Part shown: positions 17,116 to 26,645 of the stretch, in pieces
Numbering within the stretch: the stretch's first letter is position 1
Layout: every line of letters starts with the position of its first letter
The notes under the pieces: model-generated
Database searches by the model: none
What the model saw: the letters and a program-made list of their open reading frames with translations, nothing else
Told to the model about the DNA's origin: nothing
DNA from: Rugamonas aquatica
GTDB lineage: Bacteria > Pseudomonadota > Gammaproteobacteria > Burkholderiales > Burkholderiaceae_D
DNA: 64,000 nucleotides
Assembly (NCBI RefSeq): GCF_009380215.1
Contig: NZ_WHUG01000005.1
Span: 372,001 to 436,000 of the forward strand
Direction: 5' to 3'
Position numbers and translations under genes: made by a program

Positions 17116-19686
17116 TCAGGCTTCGGCGATACGCTTGGCGATGTGGGCCAGCGCTTCTTCCACCTGGTCGACCAGGATCAGGCACAGGTCGCCCTCTTTC
17201 AGGCGGCCCAGGGCGGTATCGATGGCGAGGAACTCGCCGTAGATCTCCTGGATGTGCGAGGTGCGCGGTGCGCCGTTCAGGCCCGAACGCAGCAGGGCCA
17301 CCACTTCGCCGTCGGTGCGGCCGCGCTGGCACTGGTCTTCGTACAGGATCACGTCGTCGAAGGCGCGGCCGAGGATTTCGGTCTGCTGCGTGATGTCCTG
17401 ATCGCGACGGTCGCCGGCGCCGCTGATGACCACCGAACGGCGCTTGGCCGGCATGGTTTCCACCGCCTGCACCAGCGCCAGGATGGCGTCCGGATTGTGG
17501 CCGTAGTCGGCGATCAGCGTCGCGCCCTTGTAGTCGAACACGTTGAAGCGGCCGGGCGCGTTGTCGGAATCGTTAGCGAAGGTTTTCAGGCCGAGGCGGA
17601 TCGCGTCCCAGCTGATACCCACGCCCCACGCGGCGGCCACCGAGGCCATCACGTTCTCGACCTGGAAGCCGATGGCGCCGTTGCGGGTAATCGGCACTTC
17701 GGACAGCGGAATGCGGTGGCTGTCCTTGCCTTCCGCTGCGACCACGTGACCGTCTTCCACGTACACGGTGCGGCTGCCTTGCGCCAGGTGGGTGGCGATC
17801 ACGGGATGGCCACGGTCGGCGCCGAAGAAGATCACCTTGCCGCGGCAGGTCGCAGCCATGCCGGCGACGATAGGGTCGACGGCGTTCAGCACGGCGAAGC
17901 CGCTTTCGGAGACGTTCTGCACGATCACGCGTTTCAGCACGGCCAGGTCTTCCACCGTGGTGATGTAGTTCAGGCCGAGGTGGTCGCCGCTGCCGATGTT
18001 GGTGACGACGGCAACCTGGCAGCGGTCGAAGGCCAGGCCTTCACGCAGCACGCCGCCACGCGCCGTTTCGAACACGGCTGCGTCGACGTCAGGGTGCAGC
18101 AGCACGTTGCGCGCGCTGCGCGGGCCGCTGCAATCGCCGCTGTCGGTCTGGCGGCCTTCGATGTAGACGCCGTCGGTGTTGGTCATGCCGGTGCGCAGGC
18201 CGCTGGCGGTCAGCAGGTGGGCGATCAGACGCACGGTGGTGGTCTTGCCGTTGGTGCCGGTGACGGCGACCACGGGGATGCGGCCGTTCTCGCCCGGCGC
18301 GAACATGGTGTTGACGATGGCCTCACCCACCGCGCGGCCCTTGCCGAACGATGGCGCGATGTGCATGCGCAGGCCTGGAGCGGCGTTGACTTCGACCACG
18401 CCGCCGCGCTGGTTCTCGATCGGTTGCAGCACGCCGTCGCAGACCACGTCGACGCCGCAGATATCGAGGCCGATCATCTGCGCCGCTTCAACAGCGCGTG
18501 CCGCCACTTCCGGGTGCACGTCGTCGGTGACATCGGTGGCCGTGCCGCCGGTCGACAGGTTGGCGTTGTTGCGCAGGATGACGCGCTGGCCCTTGGCCGG
18601 AATCGAATCGGCTTCCAGGTCCTGCAGCGCCAGGCGCGCCAGGGCGATGTCGTCGAAACGGATCTTGGTCAGCGAGGTCGAATGGCCGCTGCCGCGGCGC
18701 GGATCGGAATTGACGATGTTGACCAGTTCGCGCACGGTGTGCACGCCATCACCCACCACTTGCGGCGGATCGCGGCGCGCAGCGGCCACCAGCTTGTTGC
18801 CGATGACGAGCAGGCGATAATCGTGGCCCGGCAGGTAGCGCTCGACCATGATGTTGTCGCGGAATTCCTTGGCGGTGTTGAAGGCCTTTTCCAGGTGCTC
18901 CTTCGACATCACGTTGACGGTGACGCCCTTGCCCTGGTTGCCGTCCTTCGGTTTGACTACCACCGGCAGGCCGATTTCCTGCGCTGCGGCCCAGGCGTCT
19001 TCGACGTCTTCGACCGAGCGGCCGATAGGCACCGGCACGCCGGCCGCGTGCAGCAGCTTCTTGGTCAGTTCCTTGTCCTGGGCGATCGATTCGCCGATGG
19101 CGCTGGTGCTGTCCATCTCGGCGGCCTGAATGCGGCGCTGGCGCGAGCCCCAGCCGAACATCACCATGCTGCCTTCGGTCAGGCGGCGGATCGGGATGTC
19201 GCGCGCGATGGCGGCACTGACGATGGCGCCGGTGCTTGGGCCCAGGCGCACGTCTTCATCGAGGTCGCGCAGTTCGTTCAGGGCGCCGGTCAGGTCGAAC
19301 GGGGTGTCGGCCAGGGCGGCGTTGATCAGGTTGTGCGCCAGCGTCATCGCCAGGCGGCCGACGGCTTCCTCTGTGTACTCGACGACGGTCTGATAGATGC
19401 CGTCTTCCAGCGTGGCCGTGGTGCGGCTGAAGGTGACGGGGCAACCGGCTTGCGCTTGCAAGCTCAGTGCCGCCACTTCCAGCACGCGCGCCAGCGGCAC
19501 GGCGTCGGTGTGGCCGCTGGTATGCAGGGCGCCGATGGCGGGGAAGCGTGCGTGCAGGCGCTGCTCGAAGCCGGGCAGCGTGGCGATCGACTGCTCCTCG
19601 GGCGGGCACGATACGATCACTTCCACCGCCGTGTGGTGGCTCCAAAGATTCGGGCCGCGAAGGGCGCGGGTGCGGATGACTTCCAT
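17116..19686 (-). CDS. cphA: cyanophycin synthetase, full-length type
   Basis: An 856-residue enzyme that polymerises Asp and Arg into multi-L-arginyl-poly-L-aspartate using ATP. Three regions are visible: an N-terminal domain (1-160), an ATP-grasp domain (about 220-450; VVVKPKDGNQGKGVTV, VEVNAAPGLRMHIAPS) and a Mur-ligase-like domain with an intact P-loop GTNGKTTT at 477-484 and later DYGHNPDA and SGAGDRRDQD. The product is a cytosolic storage polymer of nitrogen and carbon. It lies 27 bases downstream of a paralogous gene, so the two form an operon, divergent from the cyanophycin-associated ABC transporter. A strong terminator follows. Confidence 0.93.
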   Translation of the reverse strand: MEVIRTRALRGPNLWSHHTAVEVIVSCPPEEQSIATLPGFEQRLHARFPAIGALHTSGHTDAVPLARVLEVAALSLQAQAGCPVTFSRTTATLEDGIYQTVVEYTEEAVGRLAMTLAHNLINAALADTPFDLTGALNELRDLDEDVRLGPSTGAIVSAAIARDIPIRRLTEGSMVMFGWGSRQRRIQAAEMDSTSAIGESIAQDKELTKKLLHAAGVPVPIGRSVEDVEDAWAAAQEIGLPVVVKPKDGNQGKGVTVNVMSKEHLEKAFNTAKEFRDNIMVERYLPGHDYRLLVIGNKLVAAARRDPPQVVGDGVHTVRELVNIVNSDPRRGSGHSTSLTKIRFDDIALARLALQDLEADSIPAKGQRVILRNNANLSTGGTATDVTDDVHPEVAARAVEAAQMIGLDICGVDVVCDGVLQPIENQRGGVVEVNAAPGLRMHIAPSFGKGRAVGEAIVNTMFAPGENGRIPVVAVTGTNGKTTTVRLIAHLLTASGLRTGMTNTDGVYIEGRQTDSGDCSGPRSARNVLLHPDVDAAVFETARGGVLREGLAFDRCQVAVVTNIGSGDHLGLNYITTVEDLAVLKRVIVQNVSESGFAVLNAVDPIVAGMAATCRGKVIFFGADRGHPVIATHLAQGSRTVYVEDGHVVAAEGKDSHRIPLSEVPITRNGAIGFQVENVMASVAAAWGVGISWDAIRLGLKTFANDSDNAPGRFNVFDYKGATLIADYGHNPDAILALVQAVETMPAKRRSVVISGAGDRRDQDITQQTEILGRAFDDVILYEDQCQRGRTDGEVVALLRSGLNGAPRTSHIQEIYGEFLAIDTALGRLKEGDLCLILVDQVEEALAHIAKRIAEA

Positions 19687-19713
19687 AAATCTGCTTATGC
19701 TTTCAGTGATGTA

Positions 19714-21879
19714 TCAGTGATGAGTTCGCTTTGGGTTCGCATCGAAGGTGCGCAGGCCGGCGCCGATCAGCTCTGGCGTCAAGCCCAGCGCCCAGCCGGC
19801 GGCAATCGCGGCCAGCACGGCTTCCGGCGGCACCAGCGGCGACAGCGGCAGGCTGGCGGCATCGTCGTAGCCCTGGGCCAGCACGATGCTGCCGGCACGC
19901 TGGAACACCACGCGCTTGCCGTCCTGGCGGTGCTGGGCGATGGCGGCCAGGTGCTCGTCGACGCCGTAGAAAATCACTTCGCCGTCGCACAGGTCGGCCA
20001 TGTCGACCACTTGCGCGTCGGCGGCGTTGAGCACCGCCACACCGCTCGGCAGGATCACGTCGACCTGGGTGCGCAGCACGCCGTACAGCTTATCGAGGCT
20101 GGCGATGTGGAACTCGGCCACGTCTTCGACATCGCTGACGTCCGTCACCACGCCGACCGCGCACTTGTCGTAGGCCAGGCCTTCGGTCAGGATCATGCGG
20201 GCGCTGGCTTCGAACACGCCGGCTTCGACGTTCTTGTTGAGCAGCAGGCGCTCGCCGGTTTCCCAGTCGGTGAAGCCGTCGCGCGGCAGCAGGCGGCCGT
20301 TGACGAACAAGCCGTCGGCGCAGCTCAGGCCGACCTTCTTGCCGCTGATTTGCAGCAGCCAGGCGATCAGGCGCGAGGCCATGGTGGCGCCGTGCTTGCC
20401 GGTGATGCCGACGATGGGCATGCGGCCGCTTTCATCCTGCGCGAACAGGTGGTCGACGATGGCTTCGCCGACGTTGCGCGGCTCGCCGCTGGCAGGCTTC
20501 AGGTGGGCCAGCAGGCCAGGGCTGGCATTGACTTCGATGATGGCGCCGCCCTGCTCTTCCAATGGACGCGAGATGTCGGCGGCCACCACGTCGATGCCGG
20601 CGATGTCCAGGCCGACCACGCGCGCGGCCAGCGTGGCCATCGCGGCCACTTGCGGGTGCACTTTGTCGGTGACGTCGAAGGCGACGTTGCCGTTCGGCTG
20701 GATCAGCACTTTCTGGCCGTCCTGCGGCACGGAATAGGCGGTCATGCCCTGGCGCTCCAGCTCCAGGATGATCTCGGCGCCGTGTTCAGGCGCCAGCGCG
20801 TTCAGCGGCGAATCTTCCGTGGTGCCGCGGCGCGGATCGGTGTTGATCTGGTCGTCGACCAGTTCGATGATGTTGGATTTGCCGTTGCCGGTAACCCACA
20901 GCGATTCGCCGGCGGCGGCCGCGATCAGGCGCTTGCCCACCACCAGCAGGCGGTGTTCGTTGCCGGCGATGAAGCGCTCGACGATCACGCTCTTGCTGTC
21001 GCCCTTGCGCGCGGCCAGGGCGTAGGCGGCGGTGACGTCGGCTTCGGTCATCAGGTTGAGCGAGACGCCACGGCCATGGTTGCCGTCATACGGCTTGACC
21101 ACGACCGGCACGCCGATGTCCTGCGCCGCTTCCCAGGCCGCTTCGGCGCTGGTGACCAGTTCGCCTTCAGGCACGGGCACGCCGCACGAGGCCAGCAGCG
21201 ACTTGGTCAAGTCCTTGTCGCTGGCGATGCCTTCGGCGATGGCGCTGGTGTCTTCGGTCTCGGCGGTCCAGATGCGGCGCTGGCGGGCGCCATGGCCCAG
21301 TTGCACCAGGTTGCCGTCGGTCAGGCGGATCGATGGAATCTTGCGCACGGTGGCGGCGTCGACGATGTTGGCCGTGCTCGGGCCCAGGCATACCGATTCG
21401 ACCAGGTCGGTCAGGTCGATCACGGTGGCGGCCAGGTCGTAGGGACGGTCTTCGATCATCGCCATCAGCAGGTCGCGCCCGGCGGCCAGGGCGGCGCGGC
21501 CGACCTGTTCCTGGCGGGTACGGAAGGCCATCTTGTACAGGCCGGTGTTCTCGCCGATCTGGCGCGTCTTGCCGAAGCCGGTTTTCATGCCGGCCAGGTT
21601 TTGCAGCTCCAGCACCACGTGTTCGAGGATGTGGCCGGCATACGTGCCGTCGCGCAGGCGCTCCAGGAAGCCGCCGTGCTCGCCCACGCCGCAGCGGTGG
21701 ATAATCAGGCCAGGCAGGATGGCGGTCAGACGCTCATACAAGCCAGGCAACAAATTCGAGGGGAAATTCTCCAGCTCGCCGATATCCAGCCACGCCTCGA
21801 TCACCGGGCGATACGTCCAGATATTGGGTCCGCGCAAATGGGTGACGCGGAGAACTTCTATGTCTTTCTTCTTGGTCAT
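19714..21879 (-). CDS. cphA2: cyanophycin synthetase paralogue with degenerate Mur-ligase P-loop (CphA2-like)
   Basis: A 721-residue paralogue, 135 residues shorter than its neighbour. The N-terminal and ATP-grasp domains are intact (VVVKPYDGNHGRGVSLNL; IIEVNASPGLLAHLKPA). In the C-terminal domain the P-loop TGTNGKTTT is replaced by TGKHGATMA (493-501), losing the essential lysine, and the protein ends soon after the central Mur-ligase subdomain. Cyanobacterial CphA2 enzymes likewise have a reduced Mur-like domain and repolymerise beta-Asp-Arg dipeptide with a single ATP site. By analogy this gene may salvage dipeptides or act as a partner of the full-length enzyme. It is first in the operon; the symbol is by resemblance only. 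Confidence 0.8.
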   Translation of the reverse strand: MTKKKDIEVLRVTHLRGPNIWTYRPVIEAWLDIGELENFPSNLLPGLYERLTAILPGLIIHRCGVGEHGGFLERLRDGTYAGHILEHVVLELQNLAGMKTGFGKTRQIGENTGLYKMAFRTRQEQVGRAALAAGRDLLMAMIEDRPYDLAATVIDLTDLVESVCLGPSTANIVDAATVRKIPSIRLTDGNLVQLGHGARQRRIWTAETEDTSAIAEGIASDKDLTKSLLASCGVPVPEGELVTSAEAAWEAAQDIGVPVVVKPYDGNHGRGVSLNLMTEADVTAAYALAARKGDSKSVIVERFIAGNEHRLLVVGKRLIAAAAGESLWVTGNGKSNIIELVDDQINTDPRRGTTEDSPLNALAPEHGAEIILELERQGMTAYSVPQDGQKVLIQPNGNVAFDVTDKVHPQVAAMATLAARVVGLDIAGIDVVAADISRPLEEQGGAIIEVNASPGLLAHLKPASGEPRNVGEAIVDHLFAQDESGRMPIVGITGKHGATMASRLIAWLLQISGKKVGLSCADGLFVNGRLLPRDGFTDWETGERLLLNKNVEAGVFEASARMILTEGLAYDKCAVGVVTDVSDVEDVAEFHIASLDKLYGVLRTQVDVILPSGVAVLNAADAQVVDMADLCDGEVIFYGVDEHLAAIAQHRQDGKRVVFQRAGSIVLAQGYDDAASLPLSPLVPPEAVLAAIAAGWALGLTPELIGAGLRTFDANPKRTHH

Positions 21880-22140
21880 GTTTCTATTCTTGTATCTTTG
21901 TTATCAGCCGTGGCCAGCCCGCGCCGTATTTTAACCTCTGTACCACCGCTGGCCGCCAAATTGCATTTGGCCCACCCTGCGCGTGCGTTATACTTGCCGC
22001 CAACAAAACACTGATTTTTCTTGATTTCTGTCAAAGATGTAGCAGCTGACAGAATACCGTAAATACAGCGCTTTTATCAGCTGCAACACCTACTAGTTCC
22101 ACCTTTGTTCCACCTTTTCGCCACTGGAGTACGCTGCACG

Positions 22141-24414
22141 ATGACAACAGAACAACTTTCCTCCGACTCCAGCCAGAGCGAGCTTCCCGAGCGCTGGCGT
22201 TCCGAGATACAGGCACAACTTTCCCAAGGGGAAAACGTTGCAAGTGCCCTGGAGGTTGACTTGGATGAACAACTTCGTTTTTCCAAGGGGATAATTCTCG
22301 TCACGGACAAGCGCGTACTGGCGCGCGCGCCGGGCCGCAGCGACTGGCAAAGCTGGGCTTTCGCCAAGGATCTGGCGCTCAAACACCACGATCACGCCGG
22401 CGTCGGCCATCTGGAGCTGGTCAACGGCAGCGGCCGGCTGGGCGCCTGGCGCTTCACGCTGGGCCAGAACCTGCACGCGATCCGCCTGGTCGAACAGTTC
22501 GACGCCCACCGCGACAGCCACGCCACGGGCGTGCCGGTGGTGCGCGAGGAAAAAAGCGTGTGCCCGAGCTGCAAGGCGCCGCTGGAGCCGGAACAGGAAG
22601 AGTGCCCGATCTGCACCAAGGTGGTCTACACGCCGCCGTCGACCTGGACGCTGTTCCGCCTGTGGCGCTTCGCCGGGCCGTACAAGCTGCAACTGGGCTT
22701 CGGCTTCGCGCTGATGCTGCTGTCGACCGGCGCGCACATGATCCCGCCCTACCTGACCATCCCGCTGATGGACAAGGTGCTGATCCCCTATCAAAACGGC
22801 GCGCCGGTCGATTCGTCGCTGGTGGCGCTGTACATGTCGGGCCTGGTGGCGTCGGCGGTGCTGGCGTGGGTGCTGGGCTGGGGCAAGACCTATGTGCTGG
22901 CGCTGGTGTCGGAGCGCATCGGCGCCGACCTGCGCACCGAGACTTATGACCACCTGCTGCGGCTGTCGCTGGAATACTTCGGCGGCAAGCGCACCGGCGA
23001 TCTGATGTCGCGCATCGGCAGCGAGAGCGACCGCATTTGCGTGTTCCTGTCGCTGCACTTGCTGGACTTCGCGTCGGACTGTCTGATGATTATCATGACC
23101 GGCGTGATCCTGTTCTCCATCGATCCGTGGCTGGCCTTGTTCACGCTGCTGCCGCTGCCGTTCATCGCGTGGCTGATCCACGTGGTGCGCGACCGTCTGC
23201 GCACCGGCTTCGAGAAGATCGACCGCGTATGGGGCGAAGTGACCAACGTGCTGGCCGATACCATCCCCGGCATCCGCGTGGTGAAGGCGTTCGCGCAGGA
23301 GTCGCGTGAAGCGTCGCGCTTCCGCACCGCCAACAAGCACAATCTGGCCGTCAACGACAAGCTCAATAAAATCTGGTCGCTGTTCTCGCCGACCGTGTCC
23401 TTCCTGACGGAGCTGGGTTTGCTGGTGATCTGGGTGTTCGGTATTTACCAGGTGTCCAAGGGCCATATCACGGTCGGTGTGCTGTCGGCCTTCATCGCTT
23501 ACTCCAGCCGCTTCTACGGCCGCCTGGATTCGATGAGCCGCATCGTATCGGTGACGCAGAAATCGGCATCGGCCGCCAAGCGCATCTTCGACATTCTCGA
23601 CCACGTGTCGTCGGTGCCGGAGCCTGCTAACCCGGTCAAGCTGGCCAAGGTCGATGGCAACATCACCTTGCGCGAAGTGGGCTTCCGCTACGGGAACCGC
23701 GCCGTCAACCGCGGCATCTCGATCGACATCAAGGCCGGCGAGATGATAGGCCTGGTGGGCCACTCGGGTTCCGGCAAGTCGACGCTGGTCAATCTGATCT
23801 GCCGCTTCTACGACGTGTCGGAAGGCGCGATCATGCTCGATGGCGTGGACATCCGCTCGTTCGCGGTGTCGGACTACCGCCGCAACATCGGCCTGGTGTT
23901 GCAGGAGCCGTTCCTGTTCTTCGGCACCATCGCCGAGAATCTGGCCTACGGCAAGCCGGAAGCGACCCGCGCCGAGATCATCGCCGCCGCCCGCGCCGCG
24001 CACGCGCATGAGTTCATCCTGCGTCTGCCGCAGGGTTACGATTCGATGGTGGGCGAACGCGGACAGGGCTTGTCCGGCGGCGAGCGTCAGCGCATCTCGA
24101 TCGCGCGCGCGCTGCTGATCGATCCGAAGATCCTGATCCTCGACGAAGCCACGTCCTCGGTCGACTCGGAGACGGAGAAGGAAATCCAGCGCGCGCTGGA
24201 GAACCTGGTGCAAGGCCGCACCACGATCGCCATCGCGCACCGCCTGTCCACGCTGCAGAAGGCGGACCGCCTGGTGGTGCTGGATCGCGGCGTGGTGGTG
24301 GAGGAAGGCGCGCACGACGATCTGATGTCACGCGAAGGCGCCTACTACCGCCTGTATCAGGCGCAAGCCCGCAACGTCGATACGGATCTCGACGACAGCG
24401 CCAGCAAAGAATAA
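22141..24414 (+). CDS. cyanophycin-metabolism-associated ABC exporter (fused permease/ATPase)
   Basis: A 757-residue half-transporter. The N-terminal 135 residues form a soluble domain of DUF1854-neighbour type, followed by a zinc ribbon (CPSCKAPLEPEQEECPIC). Then come a six-helix type I ABC membrane domain and an ATPase with Walker A GHSGSGKST, signature LSGGERQR, Walker B ILILDEATSS and H-loop IAIAHRLS. Such transporters are recurrently encoded with cphA in Burkholderiales; the substrate is unknown, possibly a cyanophycin precursor or breakdown product. The first ATG with a usable ribosome site is 22141; an upstream TTG is unlikely. It diverges from the synthetase operon and is followed 12 bases later by the DUF1854 gene. 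Confidence 0.88.
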   Translation: MTTEQLSSDSSQSELPERWRSEIQAQLSQGENVASALEVDLDEQLRFSKGIILVTDKRVLARAPGRSDWQSWAFAKDLALKHHDHAGVGHLELVNGSGRLGAWRFTLGQNLHAIRLVEQFDAHRDSHATGVPVVREEKSVCPSCKAPLEPEQEECPICTKVVYTPPSTWTLFRLWRFAGPYKLQLGFGFALMLLSTGAHMIPPYLTIPLMDKVLIPYQNGAPVDSSLVALYMSGLVASAVLAWVLGWGKTYVLALVSERIGADLRTETYDHLLRLSLEYFGGKRTGDLMSRIGSESDRICVFLSLHLLDFASDCLMIIMTGVILFSIDPWLALFTLLPLPFIAWLIHVVRDRLRTGFEKIDRVWGEVTNVLADTIPGIRVVKAFAQESREASRFRTANKHNLAVNDKLNKIWSLFSPTVSFLTELGLLVIWVFGIYQVSKGHITVGVLSAFIAYSSRFYGRLDSMSRIVSVTQKSASAAKRIFDILDHVSSVPEPANPVKLAKVDGNITLREVGFRYGNRAVNRGISIDIKAGEMIGLVGHSGSGKSTLVNLICRFYDVSEGAIMLDGVDIRSFAVSDYRRNIGLVLQEPFLFFGTIAENLAYGKPEATRAEIIAAARAAHAHEFILRLPQGYDSMVGERGQGLSGGERQRISIARALLIDPKILILDEATSSVDSETEKEIQRALENLVQGRTTIAIAHRLSTLQKADRLVVLDRGVVVEEGAHDDLMSREGAYYRLYQAQARNVDTDLDDSASKE

Positions 24415-24426
24415 GAGAACAAGAAT

Positions 24427-24894
24427 ATGACGACGAATTTTGATTTGACACGCAACGTCTTCGGCCGCCTGGTACTGACCACGGCCGATGGCGATGTCCA
24501 CGAGAGCGTGGCGCCGGTGCGCGCCTTCCCGGTGCAGGCGCCGGACGATGGCATCGCGCTGGTGAGCACCGACGGCAAGGAAGTGGGCTGGATCGACCGC
24601 ATCGAGGATTTGCCGGCGGCCGTGGGGCAGCTGGTGCGCGAGGAGCTGGAGGGGCGCGAGTTCATGCCGGAGATCGCGCGCATCAACAGCGTGACCAGCT
24701 TCGCGACGCCGTGCACCTGGTCGGTGGCGACCGATCGCGGCGACACGGAGTTCGTGCTGCGCGGTGAGGAAGACATCCGCCGGTTGACGGTGGATACGCT
24801 GCTGATCTCCGACATCCATGGCATCCATTATCTGATCCGCGATGTGCGCGAGTTGGATAAGCACAGCAAGAAAATCCTCGACCGCTTCCTGTAA
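24427..24894 (+). CDS. cyanophycin-metabolism-associated DUF1854 family protein
   Basis: A 155-residue soluble protein of the DUF1854 family with the characteristic beta-rich start (LTTADGDVHESVAPVRAFPVQAPDDGIALV shortened: VAPVRAFPV, SIDGKEVGWID-like VSTDGKEVGWID) and end (LLISDIHGIHYLIRD, LDKHSKKILDRFL). It is encoded 12 bases after the ABC transporter in what must be one operon, and this pairing is conserved around cphA genes. A role as a regulator or partner of the transporter is likely, but no biochemical function is established. Confidence 0.85.
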   Translation: MTTNFDLTRNVFGRLVLTTADGDVHESVAPVRAFPVQAPDDGIALVSTDGKEVGWIDRIEDLPAAVGQLVREELEGREFMPEIARINSVTSFATPCTWSVATDRGDTEFVLRGEEDIRRLTVDTLLISDIHGIHYLIRDVRELDKHSKKILDRFL

Positions 24895-24904
24895 GCGCGT
24901 TCTC

Positions 24905-25528
24905 TCAGTGCGGCCGGCGGCGGAACCAGCCGGCCAGCGACAGCCGGTCGTGCGTGGCCGGCAGCACTTCATGCGGCATGTCGGCCGACAGGAATAGCAC
25001 CAGCCGGCTGCCCATGGGCGCGATGTCGCTGCTGGGCGCATCCAGCGGATGCAGGCGCAGCGCACCTCCCTGCTCCAATTGCCAATCCGGGTTCAGATAG
25101 ATCACCACCGATACGGTGCGCAGATCGTCGTCGCGAAAGCGGTCCAGGTGCTTGCCGTAGGCAGCGCCTGGCGTGTACAGCGCGTAGTGGCTTTCGTAGC
25201 TGTCGAGGCCCAGGAAGAATTCGCGATTCAGCGCGAGGCGCAAGGCTTCCATCACCACCAGATAGCGGTCGCAGGCGGCGGACTGGCCGGCTTCCAGCCA
25301 CAGGATGCGGTCGCCGCGTATGTCGCCGCGCACCGCCTGCGCGGTCCCACGGCCGACAGCGGCCAAGGCCAACGCGCCAGCAGCGGCGCCGGCGCGGCAT
25401 TCGGCGGCCAGGGCCAGCGTCAGATCATGGGATAGGAACAGGTTCTGTTGCGACCAGCCATGCTGGGCCAGTCCATCGAGCGTCGGTTGATGCAGGCCAT
25501 AGTCGCTGGCGGGGAGTTCGGTAGGCAT
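24905..25528 (-). CDS. 2OG-Fe(II) oxygenase
   Basis: A 207-residue prolyl-hydroxylase-like dioxygenase. The double-stranded beta-helix carries the iron ligands H-x-D in YGKHLDRFRDDD and the distal histidine in MPHEVLPA, with the 2-oxoglutarate-binding arginine in RLSLAGWFRRR. It would hydroxylate a substrate using O2, Fe(II) and 2-oxoglutarate in the cytosol. The ATG at 25528 is preceded by AGGAG; a longer frame to 25558 lacks one. It converges on the DUF1854 gene with a ten-base gap. Substrate unknown; related bacterial proteins modify ribosomal proteins or EF-Tu. Confidence 0.82.
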   Translation of the reverse strand: MPTELPASDYGLHQPTLDGLAQHGWSQQNLFLSHDLTLALAAECRAGAAAGALALAAVGRGTAQAVRGDIRGDRILWLEAGQSAACDRYLVVMEALRLALNREFFLGLDSYESHYALYTPGAAYGKHLDRFRDDDLRTVSVVIYLNPDWQLEQGGALRLHPLDAPSSDIAPMGSRLVLFLSADMPHEVLPATHDRLSLAGWFRRRPH

Positions 25529-25699
25529 AGGACTCCTGGTGAGCGGCCATGGTAACACTCATATGCCGCCCAGACCGGCGCACTGCTGATTTCACGCAAA
25601 GCGATCTCAAAAAGCAGTCGCAAGATGGATTCGTGCGCCCGTCAGTCCGGGCCTGAAAGGCCTACAATAAAGCTCCCGGAACCACCTCAGGAGAATGAC

Positions 25700-26164
25700 A
25701 TGGAACTGGATAAGGACCAACTGCAGATTGAATTGCCCTATGCACAGCGCTTCTGCCAGCGCAGCGTGCGCTTCTACCGGCGTATTCAAACTACGTTCAC
25801 CTTCATCAGCTTGTTGGCCGGAAGCAGTGCCATCGCGGCCATTGCGGCACAGATGCCGGTCGCTGCGACATGGATGCTGGCTGCGTTCTCCGTTTTCGGC
25901 ATCCTCAATTTCGCGATACGACCAGCAGAAAAGATTGCGGCGCTGCACGCCGATGTGCGCAAGTACGCGGCGCTGATTACCAAGTCCGATCTGCTGGACG
26001 CGCCGGCAATTCAACACCTGCTGCATGAGGCCAGACAAACCGATGCGGAAGAAATCGAGCCGCTACGCGCAGTCGCGTACAACGACGTAATGCTGGAGAT
26101 CGATGAGCTCGACTCGTTGATTGAACTAAGCCCGGTGCAAAAGCTGATGGGCGTTCTAGCCTAG
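25700..26164 (+). CDS. small two-TM protein, SLATT-like arrangement
   Basis: A 154-residue protein starting MELDKDQLQIELPYAQRF after a good AGGAGA site. Helix (about 10-35, rich in aromatic and Arg residues: RFCQRSVRFYRRIQTT), two adjacent membrane segments (about 36-54 and 59-78), then a long cytoplasmic helical tail with HADVRKYAAL and an acidic region. This order resembles the SLATT family of two-TM effector domains found in nucleotide-signalling defence systems, although no nucleotide cyclase is adjacent here. It could equally be a plain uncharacterised membrane protein. Its 3' end overlaps the converging next gene by nine bases. Confidence 0.6.
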   Translation: MELDKDQLQIELPYAQRFCQRSVRFYRRIQTTFTFISLLAGSSAIAAIAAQMPVAATWMLAAFSVFGILNFAIRPAEKIAALHADVRKYAALITKSDLLDAPAIQHLLHEARQTDAEEIEPLRAVAYNDVMLEIDELDSLIELSPVQKLMGVLA

Positions 26165-26581
26165 CTTAGCCAGCCGCGCGCGCACGGCGTCGATGAAGGC
26201 ATCGGGCTTGTCGAGGCTGATGCAGATGCGCGAGATGGCTTGGGCGCGGCCGAAGCCGTTGGCTAGTTTTCTGCAGGCCTTCAGGCGTATCTCCACGTTG
26301 ATGCTGCCGAACTGTCGGTAACGCAGCACGCCGCGCTGGCGGCGGATGTCGCTGCCGCAGCGGGCCACCGATTCGATCATGTCGCAGGATACCGTGCGGT
26401 CGGCCGCGAACACGCCGCAGCGTATCAGCACCGCCTTCTCGTCCAGCGACACCGGCCGCCACTGGCTGGCGCGATACTCCGCCACCAGATACAGCACCGA
26501 CCATAAGTAGAAATAATGCGCGTACATCGTCGCCAGGACGATCAATCCAAACCACTGCTTGCTTCCGATGCCGACTGCCAT
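26156..26581 (-). CDS. small membrane-anchored protein, unknown function
   Basis: A 141-residue protein beginning at an ATG with a strong GGAGG site. One N-terminal membrane segment (GLIVLATMYAHYFYLWSVLYLV) is followed by a cytoplasmic beta-rich domain (VSLDEKAVLIRCGVFAAD, SINVEIRLKACRKLANGFGRA) whose alternation looks like a PH-type barrel, ending in DAFIDAVRARLAKLG. It is downstream of the histidine kinase on the same strand with 64 bases between. No recognised function. Confidence 0.6.
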   Translation of the reverse strand: MAVGIGSKQWFGLIVLATMYAHYFYLWSVLYLVAEYRASQWRPVSLDEKAVLIRCGVFAADRTVSCDMIESVARCGSDIRRQRGVLRYRQFGSINVEIRLKACRKLANGFGRAQAISRICISLDKPDAFIDAVRARLAKLG

Positions 26582-26645
26582 GAACACCTCCACATAGCGA
26601 ATATGAAAAGTGTAGCGGTGGTCAGCAAACCATGCAGGCGCCCCC

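Noticed and set aside
16990..22014. A 1,674-codon open frame on the + strand
   Set aside because: It runs antisense to both cyanophycin synthetase genes and is His/Arg/Gln/Val-rich low-complexity translation typical of GC-rich antisense frames.
22105..22140. Upstream TTG start for the cyanophycin-associated ABC transporter
   Set aside because: No ribosome-binding site and no sequence resembling the family; ATG at 22141 is better placed.
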